Part shown: one piece after another, positions 24,061 to 38,957 of the stretch
Layout: each line of letters starts with the position of its first letter
Numbering within the stretch: the first letter of the stretch is position 1
NCBI RefSeq assembly: GCF_030247185.1
Contig: NC_080572.1
Location: 40,215,383-40,279,382 of the forward strand
DNA: 64,000 nucleotides
Direction of reading: 5' to 3'
DNA from: Malaya genurostris
Taxonomy: Eukaryota > Arthropoda > Insecta > Diptera > Culicidae
Translations under genes and position numbers: made by a program
The notes under the pieces: model-generated
The model's database searches: none
Seen by the model: the letters and a program-made list of their open reading frames with translations, nothing else
What the model was told of the DNA's origin: nothing

Positions 24061-24169
24061 CGTGGGCAATGATGATGATGTTACGGAGGAAAATGAAAAA
24101 AAAAAATAATACAGAGAAGTAAATATTACGGAAAGTTTCTCTTGTGTAACTGCGATTTGTGGTCGCTCT
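24061..24169. other. Spacer next to LINE 5' truncation point
   Basis: Short A-rich sequence with no feature. Confidence 0.3.
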
Positions 24170-24310
24170 ATGGTGAATTTTCCATTCGCAATGTGTCCAT
24201 TCTGCTATTTCGGTTAAAGCGATAAACCTTTTCTTATTATTAATCGAGTTCATCTTATTCAAATTAGAATTTAATCTTAAGCACTCAAAATTTATCCTGT
24301 GTTGCAGATT
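24170..24310 (-). repeat. Dispersed repeat shared with 32540-32650
   Basis: The minus strand reads 'ttttgagtgcttaagatta', 'aataagatgaactcgatt', 'ggtttatcgctttaaccg' and 'aaatagcagaatgg'. The same order with few differences occurs on the plus strand at 32540-32650. The element type is unknown and it is non-coding. Confidence 0.6.
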
Positions 24311-25564
24311 TCTCAGACGAAAACGACATAACATAGCATTTCATCCAAACTCGCATGACACTTAAGATCAAAGCAAACCAGTTGAAAATTCAAATCGTTT
24401 TATAGCGCTTAGGGCATATCCAGTAGTGTTCTAGTTCTAGATGCAAAATTTATGTCAGTTTTAAAATTTAAATTTAGAAATTATAACAAAATAAACTGGC
24501 AGCCCCATCAGCGTTTTATCTGTGTTTCAAATATAGAAAAAATAGAACGGCAGCGTATACCAGTTTTAAATTTGACAGTAGAACTGTTCGAATAAATAAA
24601 ACTAAAACGGCTTGCTGGGGATACGTTTGTTTATATTATAGACCACCCATATGAATCTTATAGCTGTTGAATTTGCTCTTAGTATGATACTTGCCGTCTA
24701 GCAGCAACCTTCCTCTGACATATTTCGTGTGAGACTGAAGCTACACAAATAATTTTGCTTGTAGGGGAGACCAGAACTAATTGGCCGAGTTTCTGGTTAG
24801 ACTTTTTGATAAATTGTTTACGCTGTCTTGTAGATACATCTTTTGAGAACATTTGTGAACATTTCGTTACTGTATAAAGATCAGGGAAAAGGTTATTAAC
24901 AATCAAATGTGGAGAAAAAACGTGCTTAATCCACCTAGCAGTGAGATGATACTTTTTTTATCATTTGCATGTGTTTTTTGCATGAATATTTTTCGGTGTT
25001 TTAGTTCTCATTACATTATTTGAATGACCGTCGTTTCAAGCGGAAATTTAAAGTTCCATTTACTTATTACCCTGTAGTGTCGAAACTGCAAATCGAATCG
25101 AATTTGAATGTAAAAGTGTAATAATCGATTGAACATTCCATGATATGTCGAAGTAAGTTCCACTTTTAAATTTTTCACCATTGTTTACGGTACTTCCAGA
25201 ACCGGTATGCAGGAACCATTACAACCGAAAACGATTCGTATGGCCATACATCAATATGACAAATAAACTGCAATAGCTTTAAATTCAACTTTGAAGCTTT
25301 TTAATATTGTCATCTTCTATATCGGTTTGAATTTTTAAAACTCATCACCCTTTAATTCCAGAATAGGAAGCTGGAATCGAATAAAATTCACCAATTTTGT
25401 ATGGTACCATAAGGAACCGGAATTCGAAAATCGGTGTAGCCGAAGTCAGTTAAATCCACCTCAGGAGCTGTATAGTTTACATTTGATTCAAACTGTTTGA
25501 AAATCAGTATAGACATCTTTGAGGAATCGTAGTGGGAATTAAATTTTTGAGTACCTTCCGAATC
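24311..25564. repeat. Degenerate R-like sequence and spacer
   Basis: At 24930-24955 the R left end appears (aatccacctagcagtgagat), followed to 25560 by eroded core pieces (cagaaccggtatgcaggaac; gaaccggaattcgaaaatcg). Before 24930 I see nothing definable. No gene is visible. Confidence 0.45.
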
Positions 25565-27690
<2,126 letters not shown>

Positions 27691-28141
27691 TCACAAATAC
27701 ACTAAATTTACAACTCGGTCAACCAACCCCGCATAAAACTCGACCAACCTACCTCAATGGATGTTTCCGAGAACAATCACGATTTACACTGACAAAACTA
27801 AGAGAACACTAGGAACCATCATACCATTTCTTAGGGTTTTGAATGCCCTTTCCAGCGGTACAATGTTTTTGAAATTCGTATGATAATTAGTTCGCGTTAC
27901 GCATATTACTGTAGGTACAGAAACCTAAATTTACTCAAAAGCGCCGAAAACAGAATTACCGGATTCCTGTACAAACGACAGCACAAAACGCCTTAAGGTA
28001 CGTCGGTACATGGCATCCATCGTGAAGATAAAGATTCACTTTTCTGGAATTTTGAGAAAACCTTGAATCTTTAGATAACTGCTTATTTGGCTCCCATACT
28101 TAATTAGGCTTGTGTTTCGAAATAGTGGAGCACTTGGAAAG
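27691..28141. other. Spacer, no gene recognised
   Basis: Nothing supportable was seen between R copy 2 and element A copy 2. Confidence 0.35.
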
Positions 28142-28851
28142 TACACTCTAAAAAATTTTGAATTTTACAGGTGACTTAATTCCAACGTAATTCATAAAGA
28201 CCTAATTTGTCAAATGACGGAAAATTTTATTTGTAATGACTTAATCTTAGATGAGCTTGAATTTTACTGGTTTCGACTGTAACTTGCGTTCTGCTAGCAA
28301 GTGCGACTGTATGAATTTGAATGCACCTTTTACCAGCCAAGCAGATGCATGATTCTGTGGCCCAGTCGATTAACAGACGTACTTGCGATCCAATGATTCT
28401 CGGTTCATGTCACGGCGCTCGCTATCAGTATTCTTTTTTTATGTCAATGACTTTTATGTCATGGAGTTTTAGACACAATATTAATTGTTCTTCGACGTAA
28501 ATTTGCGTGAACTGTGATGCTCCGTTTATGTGCATCTAATGGCGTTTTCGTTTTTAATTTGCACTACACCGGTGCAGTGCTACACTGAGGCATGAATAAA
28601 CGAACAAAAATGACGAAAACATAAACAGTAACCATTGACTACAGTAAACGATTCCATTGCACAGAGCTACACCAAACTTTTAATGAGTGCTACACCAGTG
28701 GTATCGGGGCAGAAAAAGTGTAGCACTGGTGTAGTGCAATTGGTAAAAACGAACGGTTTAGGTGCAGCTTTCGCTACACCGGTGTAGTGCAATTTAAAAA
28801 CGAAAACGACATAATAAGATGTAAAATTACAAGATATTTTTTAAGTGTGTA
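28142..28851 (+). mobile_element. TIR element A, copy 2, interrupted by MITE B
   Basis: The left end 'tacactctaaaaaattttga' and the right end, which reverse-complements to 'tacacacttaaaaaatatct', form imperfect inverted repeats; further in, 'ttttacaggtgac' faces 'ttttacatctta'. It matches 10690-11114. The plus strand at 28353-28425 contains tRNA-like sequence: A-box region 'tggcccagtcgattaac' and a degenerate B box 'cggttcatgtcac'. MITE B (28539-28812) sits near the right end. Removing it restores colinearity with copy 1 (gcatct..aataagatgtaaaa). Confidence 0.65.
28539..28812. mobile_element. MITE B, copy 1 (CACCGGTG family)
   Basis: Its arms are inverted over about 35 bp: left 'cgttttcgtttttaatttgc' then 'actacaccggtg' (28539-28574), right 'caccggtgtagtgcaattta' then 'aaaacgaaaacg' (28774-28812). 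Further motif copies lie inside (ctacaccagtgg near 28690, cactggtgtagtgc near 28724). It encodes nothing. It lies within element A copy 2, so it is the younger of the two. Confidence 0.75.
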
Positions 28852-28960
28852 GGCTCAGTAAAATTTTCACACAAAACCGCTCGTTGCACGTGTTCATGTT
28901 TTGCTCTCCAGTGGGCAAGCATTGCACAACTCGATACGCGCCGAACAATCATCGTAAATC

Positions 28961-29089
28961 TTCGATTTTGTTTTTAATGCTGCACCGGTGTAGTGTAGCA
29001 GTGATTATAGCAGCTCTAATTCGGGTGTAATCAAGGCATCATTTTCTTCCCTACACCGATGTAGTGCCACCGTTAAAAACGAAAATGTT
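28961..29089. mobile_element. MITE B, copy 2 (short)
   Basis: The left arm 'cgattttgtttttaatgc' is followed by 'tgcaccggtgtag'. The right arm is 'ctacaccgatgtagtgccac' with 'cgttaaaaacgaaaatg'. It has the same arms as 28539-28812 but only about 129 bp in total, consistent with an internal deletion derivative 150 bp away. Confidence 0.65.
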
Positions 29090-30511
29090 ATTATATACAT
29101 TGCGTAAAAAATCTTCCATTCCAGACAAAACAATTTTCTATGTTTTCTCAACTATGGGGATGGATTTTTCGTTGTTAGAGCTGTTTTCATATATTGTGTT
29201 CAAGGGAGAAGGGGGACTCAAATATTGCTGGAAAAAGTGTGACGTCTTTTATGGATAGCATCTAAGTAACTGTATTACTGTCAGACTTTAACCGAAGGTT
29301 TAAATTATTCACGAAATAGTTCCCTGCCCAAAATGATTTTAATAATTTTTTATTATTGTCAGATTGGGTTTTCCATCCAACAAAGGTTGAATTAATGGAA
29401 ATTTTGTAATATGTAATATAAGATAGAATCTTATGAACTGTTCATCCTGAACTGACAGCAATGTTACAATAACTGTTTAGCTGGAACAGCCAAGGTAAGA
29501 ATCAACAATTGCCATATTGCAGTTTTGTGATTGACGGGTTCTCCGCTGAGTGGTTTTCTGATTCTCACGGACCGACCATCGGATTCTTCTTGAGTCATGT
29601 CATTATCGTAACTCATTCCAGACATTGGGGCTTGCAGTTACGTCCAATACACTAGCTCATTGCTGCATTTCACTAACTCTGCGACACGTGTTTCTGTTTT
29701 ATAATCGGTATCCACAAATTCGGCAAAACTGCATTTTACCCTGTATAGCCCTACAGCACCGAAAATTTTTCCGAGTGAAAATGCAACCGAGATTTGCCCA
29801 CGTATAAATAAATTTATACCGCGATTCGGTGCACTTACTTCTCTCGCACTAGTTTGTCATTGGTATGACGTCATTTCAGAGACCCCAGCACATTTCGGTT
29901 AAGGGCATCCCAACTCTCCGCTGCTGTGGCCGTTGTGATTGCAGTCAACAGCTGCATCAGCTGTTTCGACCCGATCCTGCTGTCGCCGCCGCCTAGTTTG
30001 CTATTGTTTCGCCAAAGCCATGCCGACCATGGTCCTTCAGGAGGCCAATGTCATTAATTACTGATGTATGCACTTGCAGCCTCCTGTGATGTCCGCAAGC
30101 TGTGCACTGTTGGAGACGGTTTCGCTGCCGCTGGGAACTGAACCCGGATGATTGAGAGGCGTGATGACGGAAAATGGAACTATGTGACCATTTTGGTGTT
30201 CGTGAAATTCATCGATTGAATCCAGGCAACTCTTTCGCGGTTCGCTACGCTGCTCAGTACCTCTGTATAGTACGTTGGATTGATGTTCATGAAAAATTTA
30301 AAATTTGAAGAAGTGAGGTTGAATGCTGTTTTCATATCCGGGAAATTCATTATTGTTTTTATGGTTGGATTTAAAGATCGATTTTTAAATTTTTATCCAA
30401 AGCTATTATGTTCATTTATTTGCTCGTGTTTCATCATCTGAATCAAATCTGTATGTAAGCTGATACCCAGTTGGCGAATAACCAAAAAAATATGTTCAAA
30501 CCGAAATAAAC
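29090..30511. other. Single-copy-looking DNA, no gene recognised
   Basis: Positions 29860-30200 are clearly G+C-richer than the surroundings and lack repeat signatures. They contain 'tgacgtcatttcagagacc' (a CRE-like TGACGTCA at 29866-29873) and could be promoter or untranslated exon sequence. No open frame is convincing. Confidence 0.35.
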
Positions 30512-30605
<94 letters not shown>

Positions 30606-30625
30606 AATAGTAATAATAATAATAA

Positions 30626-30708
<83 letters not shown>

Positions 30709-30743
30709 GTAATAATAATAATAATAAAAATAATAATAATAAT
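30512..30743 (+). repeat. (TAA)n microsatellite
   Basis: About 77 units, with 'aaa' and 'tag' interruptions. Long poly-Ile and poly-Leu frames across it are artefacts. Confidence 0.97.
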
Positions 30744-32539
30744 TTCATTATCCATATTTGTAAGATTTTGTCTTCTGCATTCGTTCAAACTTAAGTAAAT
30801 TGAAAAAAATCTTCCGAAATTTGACTAAATACATGGAATATGTCAAACAAATTCATCATCACGCTCTCGTGGTGACCAGTCTGATTGGATTCTTCAATTT
30901 CTCTGAGAAACTGTTTTGTTTGTTTTTGATTCCCATACAAAAAGCCAAAATTTGATTATGTCATTTAGCCTATCACGACGAAAATCAAATTAATTGATAT
31001 ATTTTCCACAGCGTTGCAGATTGCCAGAGGCAAAAGCGTTTCGGAAAACCTTCTGTCATAAATCCATTAGGAGTCTTTTCCAGAGCCAAACCGAAAATAC
31101 ATCGAAACTTAATTAACGCCTACCAATTCAGCTGTGATTAACAGGTACGGTCTCTGTTTTCGGAATGAAAACGGTGGTAATGGATTTCTGTTCAATAGAC
31201 TGCATAGTGAATGAAGCCTGTTTTATCGCATCATTCTTCCCAACTTGTTTGCACCTCACAGAACACGTGCGTGGTCGTATGTCAGTCTAGTGCTGAGTGA
31301 GTTAGAAACGCACACGCAGAGAAATGGTGCATGTTTAGAATAACAAAACTGTTAGTAGATTTTTTAATTTGATGTATAATGATTCCTAGGTAGAATATGT
31401 TTTTTTTTAACTAATCTCTCCCTTCAACATCAACATTGTTCCCTGTTTGATTTCAATGAAAATTTTGGCCTAGTCGAATGAAACAAATATTTGTTTCGGC
31501 TGATTTTATTATTTAAATAAACTTACTATTTACTACATGTCAACCAAAGTCGACCCGATGTTAACGGCAATGACTAGGATGATTTAATCTTGCTATATCT
31601 TTGCATCTAAAAAAGATTTTTTTTATGTTTATGTTTGGTCTTATTTGTGTATTGATACAACTAAGCTTGAAAGATGAGTAAGATGCCCAGAAAGATGGCT
31701 TGTGCGAACAAAAAAAAAAAGGTTTCAAGGACACTACATACTCCACTGTGTCAAGTTAACATAGATTTAAATGTGGCAACCCTGCACACTTGGACAAAGC
31801 ACGCTGTGTATTATGCGGTGATGTTTTCTTTTTCCGTGCCAGCTAGTAGTCCCAAAGTAGATTTATAAATACACTATCTAACAAGGTCTGCCAACTAGAT
31901 AAATTTACCAGTGAGATTGATAGAAATTTGCACCTCGTTTCGCCATCACCATCGAAATTTTTGTGTGGAACACCTCTCTATTTTCTATATAGTGGTGCAA
32001 ATTAGAAACTCAAGAAAAAATACACGTTGAAATATGGTCAGGTTTTAAACACTTACAGCTCAGTCTATTTTGTATCTATTATTAATATTATTTCATCATT
32101 TGATTGGAAATATTTCTAAGTTTCGATTTGAATGTATCAAGCCACGTATTTTCAATTATAAATTATTGAAATTTTGATAAGTAGCAAGCAGTGTCCTATT
32201 TGGTCTGCTAAAAATCTCCGGCATACCAGGTTTCCCTGATATAGACGACGGTTTTGTAGGAGTAAGCGATATATCAAAGGGAAAGCATCGCTCTGATTGA
32301 TCAAACGATGCAAAAGCGAAGCTGTTGGAAGCACGCGAACCTATAAATAGAAACAAAATTATAGTCAACGTTTCGGTCCTACGCGTAGCATGCTAGGGGT
32401 AGTTTGCAGCTAGACAGCAAGACATAATGTGCCATAAAACGATTCGCAGCTTTAATTGGTATGCGCTGATCTTGTGTCATGCAAGTTCGGATGAAATTCC
32501 ATGTTATGTCGTTGCGCCTGAGAAATTGACAGCTACCCC
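30744..32539. other. AT-rich spacer with R fragments
   Basis: No gene is visible. Positions 31770-31960 contain R-associated pieces (tggcaaccctgcacac, aaagcacgctgtgta, tctgccaactagataaattt) also found near 7855, 8370 and 61000. The remainder is unassigned. Confidence 0.4.
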
Positions 32540-32650
32540 GGGGTAAGTTTTGAGTGCTTAAGATTAATTCCTAATTTATATAAGATGAACTCAATTGATA
32601 ATGAGAAAAAGTTTATCGCTTCAACCGAAATCGCAGAATGGTAGAGAAAC
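32540..32650 (+). repeat. Dispersed repeat shared with 24170-24310
   Basis: It reads 'ttttgagtgcttaagatta', 'ataagatgaactcaattg', 'agtttatcgcttcaaccg' and 'aaatcgcagaatgg' in the same order as the minus strand at 24170-24310. Confidence 0.6.
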
Positions 32651-32939
32651 TTAACGCTGTAAAAATAACTGCTTGCACACAAAACTTGGCGAGGAGCAGC
32701 TTGAATATTGAAATCCGTATCGCAAGTATGTACAAAGATATAATTGCATACATTTTGGATATTGATGTAATTTCGTCGGCTATAAAACAAATACAAATCA
32801 AGACAAACGATGTTCGGTGTTGGTTCCTAATCAAGATCAATCAAAGTAGACTCTCGTGCAATTACGGATTCAAAAGTGTGACAATTGCTTGTTCCACATT
32901 AATGGCTCGAACAACCCCATGGGGCTGATCCTTGTAGTT

Positions 32940-33450
<511 letters not shown>

Positions 33451-33516
33451 AGAAAAGACTTTGCACTTCGTTGCAAAACAAAAAGTGTTCTGTAAGTAGC
33501 AGAAACTTTACGTCTG

Positions 33517-33574
33517 CTTAGCGGTTCAAATTGAACTGCCGAATTTAGTACTAAGCAGTTCAATTTGAACTGCT
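33517..33574. repeat. Paired GGTTCAAATTGAAC palindromes
   Basis: 'agcggttcaaattgaactgc' (33520-33539) and 'agcagttcaatttgaactgc' (33554-33573) are each near-palindromic and also inverted with respect to each other. Flanking 'tttacgtctgc' and 'aagacgaaacgtaaa' are partly complementary. It is perhaps a very small MITE. Confidence 0.45.
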
Positions 33575-33599
33575 CTGCACTGATGAGTCAAAGACGAAA

Positions 33600-36500
33600 C
33601 GTAAAAATAATAAGAATATTAATTATCATGTTTTGTAGTTGAAGGCATCGATATTTGCTATATCAAACCAAATTTTCTTTTGTCACTATTTCAATAAAAA
33701 GAATTCTGTAAAACCCAATTTTTGTTATCTTTACAATATTTTTCTCTGTGTGTCAGGTGCAAGTTTTTTTTACTGTATATTGAGGATCATTCAAAAATTA
33801 CGTCCACAGTAGCGAGTGAAATCCATCTGCTGTTTCAATTATGTGCAATTGTTGCCTTTTGAACAAAGTTCATGGAATAGGAAAAAATAATATTTGTTTT
33901 GGAACGCCCCTAAATACCCCGGATAATTCATGCAAGTGGTTATTTATGAAGACGAATATGCAATCAGGCTTGTTTGTATATCCTTTCATCAGCAGAAGAA
34001 GGGCAACGAAGTTCTGACACCCGAAGACGAGAAGCAATTAAAAGTCAGCTGAGAAAATATGACACTTTATTGACAACGAATAGATTAACGTGTGTGTGTG
34101 GGCGACAGCCTTAGAGTAAGGTAGATAAAGTTTTGTTTTTTTTTTGTTGGAAAGTGTTTATTGTTTATTTGGCATTGTTTCTTTTTGCACCTATGAAGAT
34201 AATGGGCGACTGACTGAACTGACGTCACACGGCTTTTGTTTCTGCTTTCTACTACCAAAGAAAGCGAGAATAAATGAGAATCATTTCTCTATTTTAGCAC
34301 TAAATAAAAACTAAATTAGTATCGCTTTGTTGTTTGTTGAATTGCACGCTATCAAAAACCAATATAACGGAGAACCCGAAGATCGCAAAACTCAACATTG
34401 CAATTGTTGTTTAACGCCATATACATATCTGTTGATTTTGACATAATCATTCAGGTAAAGGAAATTGATGTATTCAAATGCTGTCATTTGGCGGAGAATG
34501 AAGACAGCAATTGTTATTTATGCCGCTTCATGTAAGTGAAAGTATGCAAATTAACATAAGAGTTGATTGTAAAACAAGTTTTCCATGTACTGGATAGATA
34601 TTCCTACAGTATAAATGTTTTAATGTCATCTGCGAGTTAATCATTTTCGGACAGTTCATGTTAATTTAATTAACTGCGCTTAACGCTTAAAAATTACTGC
34701 TGAAGTGAAGCGATAGTATTTGTATTTTCATGAAAGTGCGCCTCTAGCATTAGGCTTATCAGCTACATTCTCTAATACGAAATTAGAAACGCTCTTCAGC
34801 GAGCCATCTTGCAAGTCGAGTAAAAATATCTCAATGCCCTGTGAACATTTCTCTGGTTAATTCCATCTTCGGAATTTTAATTATATTGTTGCATTTCTAC
34901 ATCATTTGTGGGTTTAGTGGTAAAGCTATAAGTTACTACTCAGGCAACATTTCGTAGTTCGAATTTTGAACGATTAGCTGTCCCACAAGAGACTAACGGT
35001 GAACAATACTTATTGCAATAGAAATCGTAAGTTCATTGCTTCATTATGTCATTGCTAAACTGTAGCGCGATAAATAAAAATGACAGTTTGATTAAAACAA
35101 CAATCGTTTAGTTGTATCGAATTTTAACCAATCAAATTCAGAAAAAAAAACAGCTAGCATTTTAGTTGTTTTGCGATAGCTGGCTTTTCCGTGTGGTTCC
35201 ATCTTTAGAATCATTTCGATAGTCCCTTGGCGAAAGAGTTTAACTGCAAATTAGAGCCTTTGTTTATTTTCTCTTTTGATTATTACGGAGCCATTACTGC
35301 AATTTCTTGAAAGTTTTCAACATAATTCAAAAGCATCTGGTTTTAACATGAAAGTTTTGCAAAGAGTAAGGCATCGAATATAAAATCAATCCAGAGAATC
35401 GTGAAAGAAAAAGTAAACAATGAGAAACTGTCATTTGCACTTGGGCCCTTTTGTGGTGGGACTATCGATCGGTCTAATCCAATTGTGAATGGATTGGAAC
35501 ATTGTTTAAAACAAGGAACACAATTAATCATGAAACATCAACTCAGGGACTGTTATGCTGTTTGTTTGTTCGCGATAATTCATGAGCTGTGGAATATACA
35601 AAATTCGAAAAAAATGAAGTTTAGATTGGACCACCAACAAACTTGGCTGCTTTTTGTGCACATATTAGCAACGTGTACAAATATATCCGTACACACAGCA
35701 TCCACTAGTTTTACACGAATATGACGTAACACAATTTGACACGAACATGACATAACAAAATTCGCTAGATGAACATCATTTGACAGCTAACGGTGGTTTG
35801 TTTACATGTTCGCTCTAATATGAATACGTGTCATTGGAAGTGTCAATAAACCACCGTTACATGTCAAATATGAACTTTATTCATCACAAGTTCATTTGTT
35901 AACTACAAAATATAGTTAAAGTTTGAGATATCTTCGGGTGTTACCCGAGAAGGCCTTCTTGATTCGCTTATTTATACACGGCCTCGGTAACTTGATAGAA
36001 TCACCCAAGGCAGGCGATGACTTAAAGGTTTCTATTCGGATATATCGACGTCTCCCGAAACACTAACCACCACTTCAGGTTTCATTCGTAGGCTCTCACT
36101 GTCTGCCGAAAAGGTTTTTCGTAAGAAAACATTATACTGTTCAGCTCGCAGTATCTTGAATAAGCAACACTTTTCGTTGCACCGTCTCTTATCACTGTAC
36201 TGTAGACACATTAAAAGAACTTATTAAGCAAATATTATCGCACCCACCGTGTTATCCAAGCATCGCGCCCTCCCATTATCTGCTTTTTGCCTCGACAGGA
36301 CGCTGACGATTTTTTTCGGATTTCACTGAAAAAAGTGTTTCTCTTAGCGAAGAATCGGTAGGTTTTCTCTATCACTACTGGGTAGCCTTAAGGATCCTTA
36401 ACCGTGTCAAAACAATGATTTGAAAACAAATTGTTTGTTGTTAAAACTTCGAACAGTTCGCGAAGAATCGACGGTGACGCCTAAGTCCAACTGAAACAGT

Positions 36501-37299
36501 ACCATAGAAATGTTTTCGATAAGTTTCTAAGTTGCAAAGTAATGGATCCAGCTACTCACGATGTGAGGGTGGCTATTTTTGTTACTGATACCGATGGTGG
36601 CTGGGGGGATCAAATGTTCGTCGGTCAGAGAATGGACTATTTTTTTTGGAGCAAAGAAGGCAATTGAGCAATCATTTGCCCGAGAAGGCACTCAAAGTTT
36701 GTTTGTTTACTTTGGCTGCCGTTTCTATACTTTTAATTGAAGTGCAACCAGGGGGGTGGGTACGGCCATAAAGTTCACTTTGCTGGCAGCAAATTAAATT
36801 CCTACTGTTTTTTTTAGAGCCATCAGTGGCATGCAGTGGCAGGAATTCCATAATTCATACTCGCATGATGGAATTTTCGTTCTTCCTGGAATGCTTATTT
36901 TTTAGCCTTGCCGGTTCCAGTTATGTTGTTTGTCTGCTATCGGTTCTTTTCTAATGAAGTTGTTGTAAAATGCGCACTAACAGGTCTAATAATGTAATGT
37001 TTGATTTGAACCCAAAAATTTCTATTTACTGATTGGATAACTTTACAAGAGCATCAAATATGCGTACCAAGGGATTAGAAAAAGTTCAAAACTTATAATG
37101 ATTGGGAAGGCTCTCTGACGGGTGACCTGTCACAGGTAGTTCACCACCTCAAATGGGAAATCATCTCAAGAAGATCGATTTTTTCTTCAGAAAACACTTT
37201 ACCTCAACTAGTTTTAAGTACATCTCAGACGATCAGACAAGTTCAGTCAACGTGTACGGGACATCCGTGACGACGCTTTGTGAATTTCTTCAGGATAAT
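33600..37299. other. AT-rich spacer, no gene recognised
   Basis: Small frames (for example 35401-35724, 107 codons) show no domain and overlap frames on the other strand. A 105-bp hairpin lies at 35771-35875. Positions 37082-37299 are non-repetitive and end at the LTR element's target site. The 95-codon frame 37153-37440 crosses into the LTR and is therefore not a host gene as it stands. Confidence 0.4.
35771..35875. repeat. 105-bp imperfect hairpin
   Basis: The left arm 'gaacatcatttgacagctaa', then 'cggtggttt', faces the right arm, whose reverse complement is 'gttcatatttgacatgtaa', then 'cggtggtttatt'. The arms are about 29 bp with three or four mismatches, around a loop of about 45 bp. A MITE end-to-end copy or a transcribed hairpin are both possible. 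Confidence 0.5.
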
Positions 37300-38529
37300 T
37301 GTTACCGTTTCGAGTTGTACACCCTATCATGCCCCTATAGGAGCACTGCTGGAGAACTAGGGATACTAGAGTTCATCATGAATTTGTTTTATATTCGTGT
37401 TAGGATGGGCATGCGTTTTGGTTTTATTTATATATTGTGAATTTATATTAAAATATATTCATTCTATTGTAAAATATAAGTTACTAATAATTATCAGAGA
37501 TAGAATAACAGAACATAAAGTTTACATTGTCAAACATTCAAATATGTATAAATAAGCAATTGTAAATATTGTACTAAAATCTAGAGCTAAAAACTAAAAC
37601 ACTACAAATACACTACACGAAAATTGCTGCACTATGCACCTGAAAAAAAAAACAGTTCAGTGGAGATGATCCGGTAGAGAGCTTGATAGGCTAGAATTGA
37701 AGGGTCCAGTCGGTCTTATTGAACAGATAGCCAACGTGAATGGTCGTTAGTCAACCGACCTGGTGTCTTCAACATAAAAGTTCAAATAAGTCTTATATAA
37801 AAGTTCAAATAAGTATAAAAAGCAAGACAGTTTGGAATCACCTGAAAGTGAAAACCTCAGTTCTAGTGAATTGATAGACGAAAGTCAGGTAAATTAGTAC
37901 GAAAAACTTGCTTTCTAGTCGAGTCCTAACCTCAAGCTTCTCTACCACCACGCTAGGACCCATTATAATACTATTAAATTATCGGCTTGGTACGCACTAC
38001 CGCGGTTCACTTCAACCTTCGAGGTCGTATGCGTTCACTGGGGAAGCTACGACGGGTTACAGATTATTCCCAAGCCCGATATCCCCAAATCTGAACACCC
38101 TGCTAAAGCGGTCCACTGAAGCTGTCCGTCTACCATCTTTGAGGACGTACGCGCTCGAGAAGGAGGCTACGTCAATCTGGACAATAACGTAACATCGTAT
38201 TCGAGATCCCGGAAAGCATAGTAGCAGAGCAGCAGAGCAGAAGGTCGGCCGACCACGAGCACAACCAGGATACATCATCACCCACACACACACCCACACA
38301 CCTTAGTGAGTAGAATATATGTTAAAAAACAAGATAAGTGAGTGTTTAAACTAAATATATCCGAACTCTTGATTTCTAAGTAGACTCGGAGCCGACCTTG
38401 AGAGCCTTCGAGTTTCTCCAGATCGAGCTGGTGCAAGAAAAGAGACCGTGAGAGTTCACCCCAGACGGTCCCCGTGGCTTGACCAGGGACTAGGGGTAAA
38501 CTTTACTCTGGCCGTCTGCCACAGTAACA
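37300..38529 (+). repeat. 5' LTR
   Basis: The 1230-bp repeat runs from TGTTACCG to CAGTAACA, with 6-bp inverted ends. Compared with the 3' LTR there are single-base differences near 37439, 37784, 38198 and 38455, and a shorter or longer A run near 37643. The 94-codon frame at 37908-38192 occurs identically in both LTRs and has no ATG start or known domain, so I do not call it a gene. Confidence 0.96.
37814..37820 (+). promoter_or_regulatory. Candidate TATA box in LTR
   Basis: TATAAAA lies about 515 bp into the 5' LTR (45734-45740 in the 3' LTR). A second candidate, TATAAATA, lies at 37548-37555. Position relative to a start site cannot be judged from sequence alone. Confidence 0.35.
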
Positions 38530-38531
38530 AT

Positions 38532-38542
38532 TGGCGCCCAAC
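38532..38542 (+). other. Primer-binding site
   Basis: TGGCGCCCAAC begins two bases after the 5' LTR. It matches the complement of the 3' end (with CCA) of insect tRNA-Lys as I know it. The match stops after 11 bases. Confidence 0.75.
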
Positions 38543-38839
38543 TAATCTGTCGAAAAAGGATCAAGAGTTCAAAAAAAGGAGGTTTTGAACACTCGAAGTG
38601 TAGGAGGAATTTGAAAAGACGTTGTATTTTTCAAAAAAGTTCGTTGTATTCTCTCTGATTAAACGCAATTAGGGTGTAAATTAGAATCGATGCCATGAAT
38701 CGCACTCCTTCTGAGAACTAAAATTGTATTATTCGTCCGCTTACTAGTGCGCGAATACTTATTAGAGCTAATACTCGAGCCAAAGTTATTCAAATATATG
38801 ATCGCGAGCAGATTACGATATATAAAAGTGAATCAATTA

Positions 38840-38872
38840 ATGGGTCTTGACTACGAAGCGTCAATTCAATAA
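38840..38872 (+). other. Short upstream ORF in the leader
   Basis: The first ATG after the PBS region near gag opens a 10-codon frame ending in TAA at 38870-38872, about 85 bases before the gag ATG and in another frame. It could dampen gag initiation; this is an inference. Confidence 0.4.
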
Positions 38873-38957
38873 TAAAAGTAGACAAATTCAAATAATTTCG
38901 GATATTGTGCAATTTTCTCCATTTATCTTTATTATTCAAGAATATACGAACAGTTCA

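Noticed and set aside
28353..28425. tRNA gene in element A copy 2
   Set aside because: The B box is degenerate and the same segment recurs in copy 1, so it is part of a repeat.
35401..35724. 107-codon frame as a gene
   Set aside because: No domain, no ATG-context or splice evidence, and an opposite-strand frame of similar quality.
37153..37440. 95-codon frame next to the LTR element
   Set aside because: It runs across the insertion boundary at 37300, so the C-terminal half is LTR sequence. The upstream half has no recognised domain.
37908..38192. 94-codon frame in the 5' LTR, repeated at 45828-46112
   Set aside because: It is present only because LTRs are duplicated; it starts at TTG and has no domain. 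LTR regulatory sequence is a sufficient explanation.
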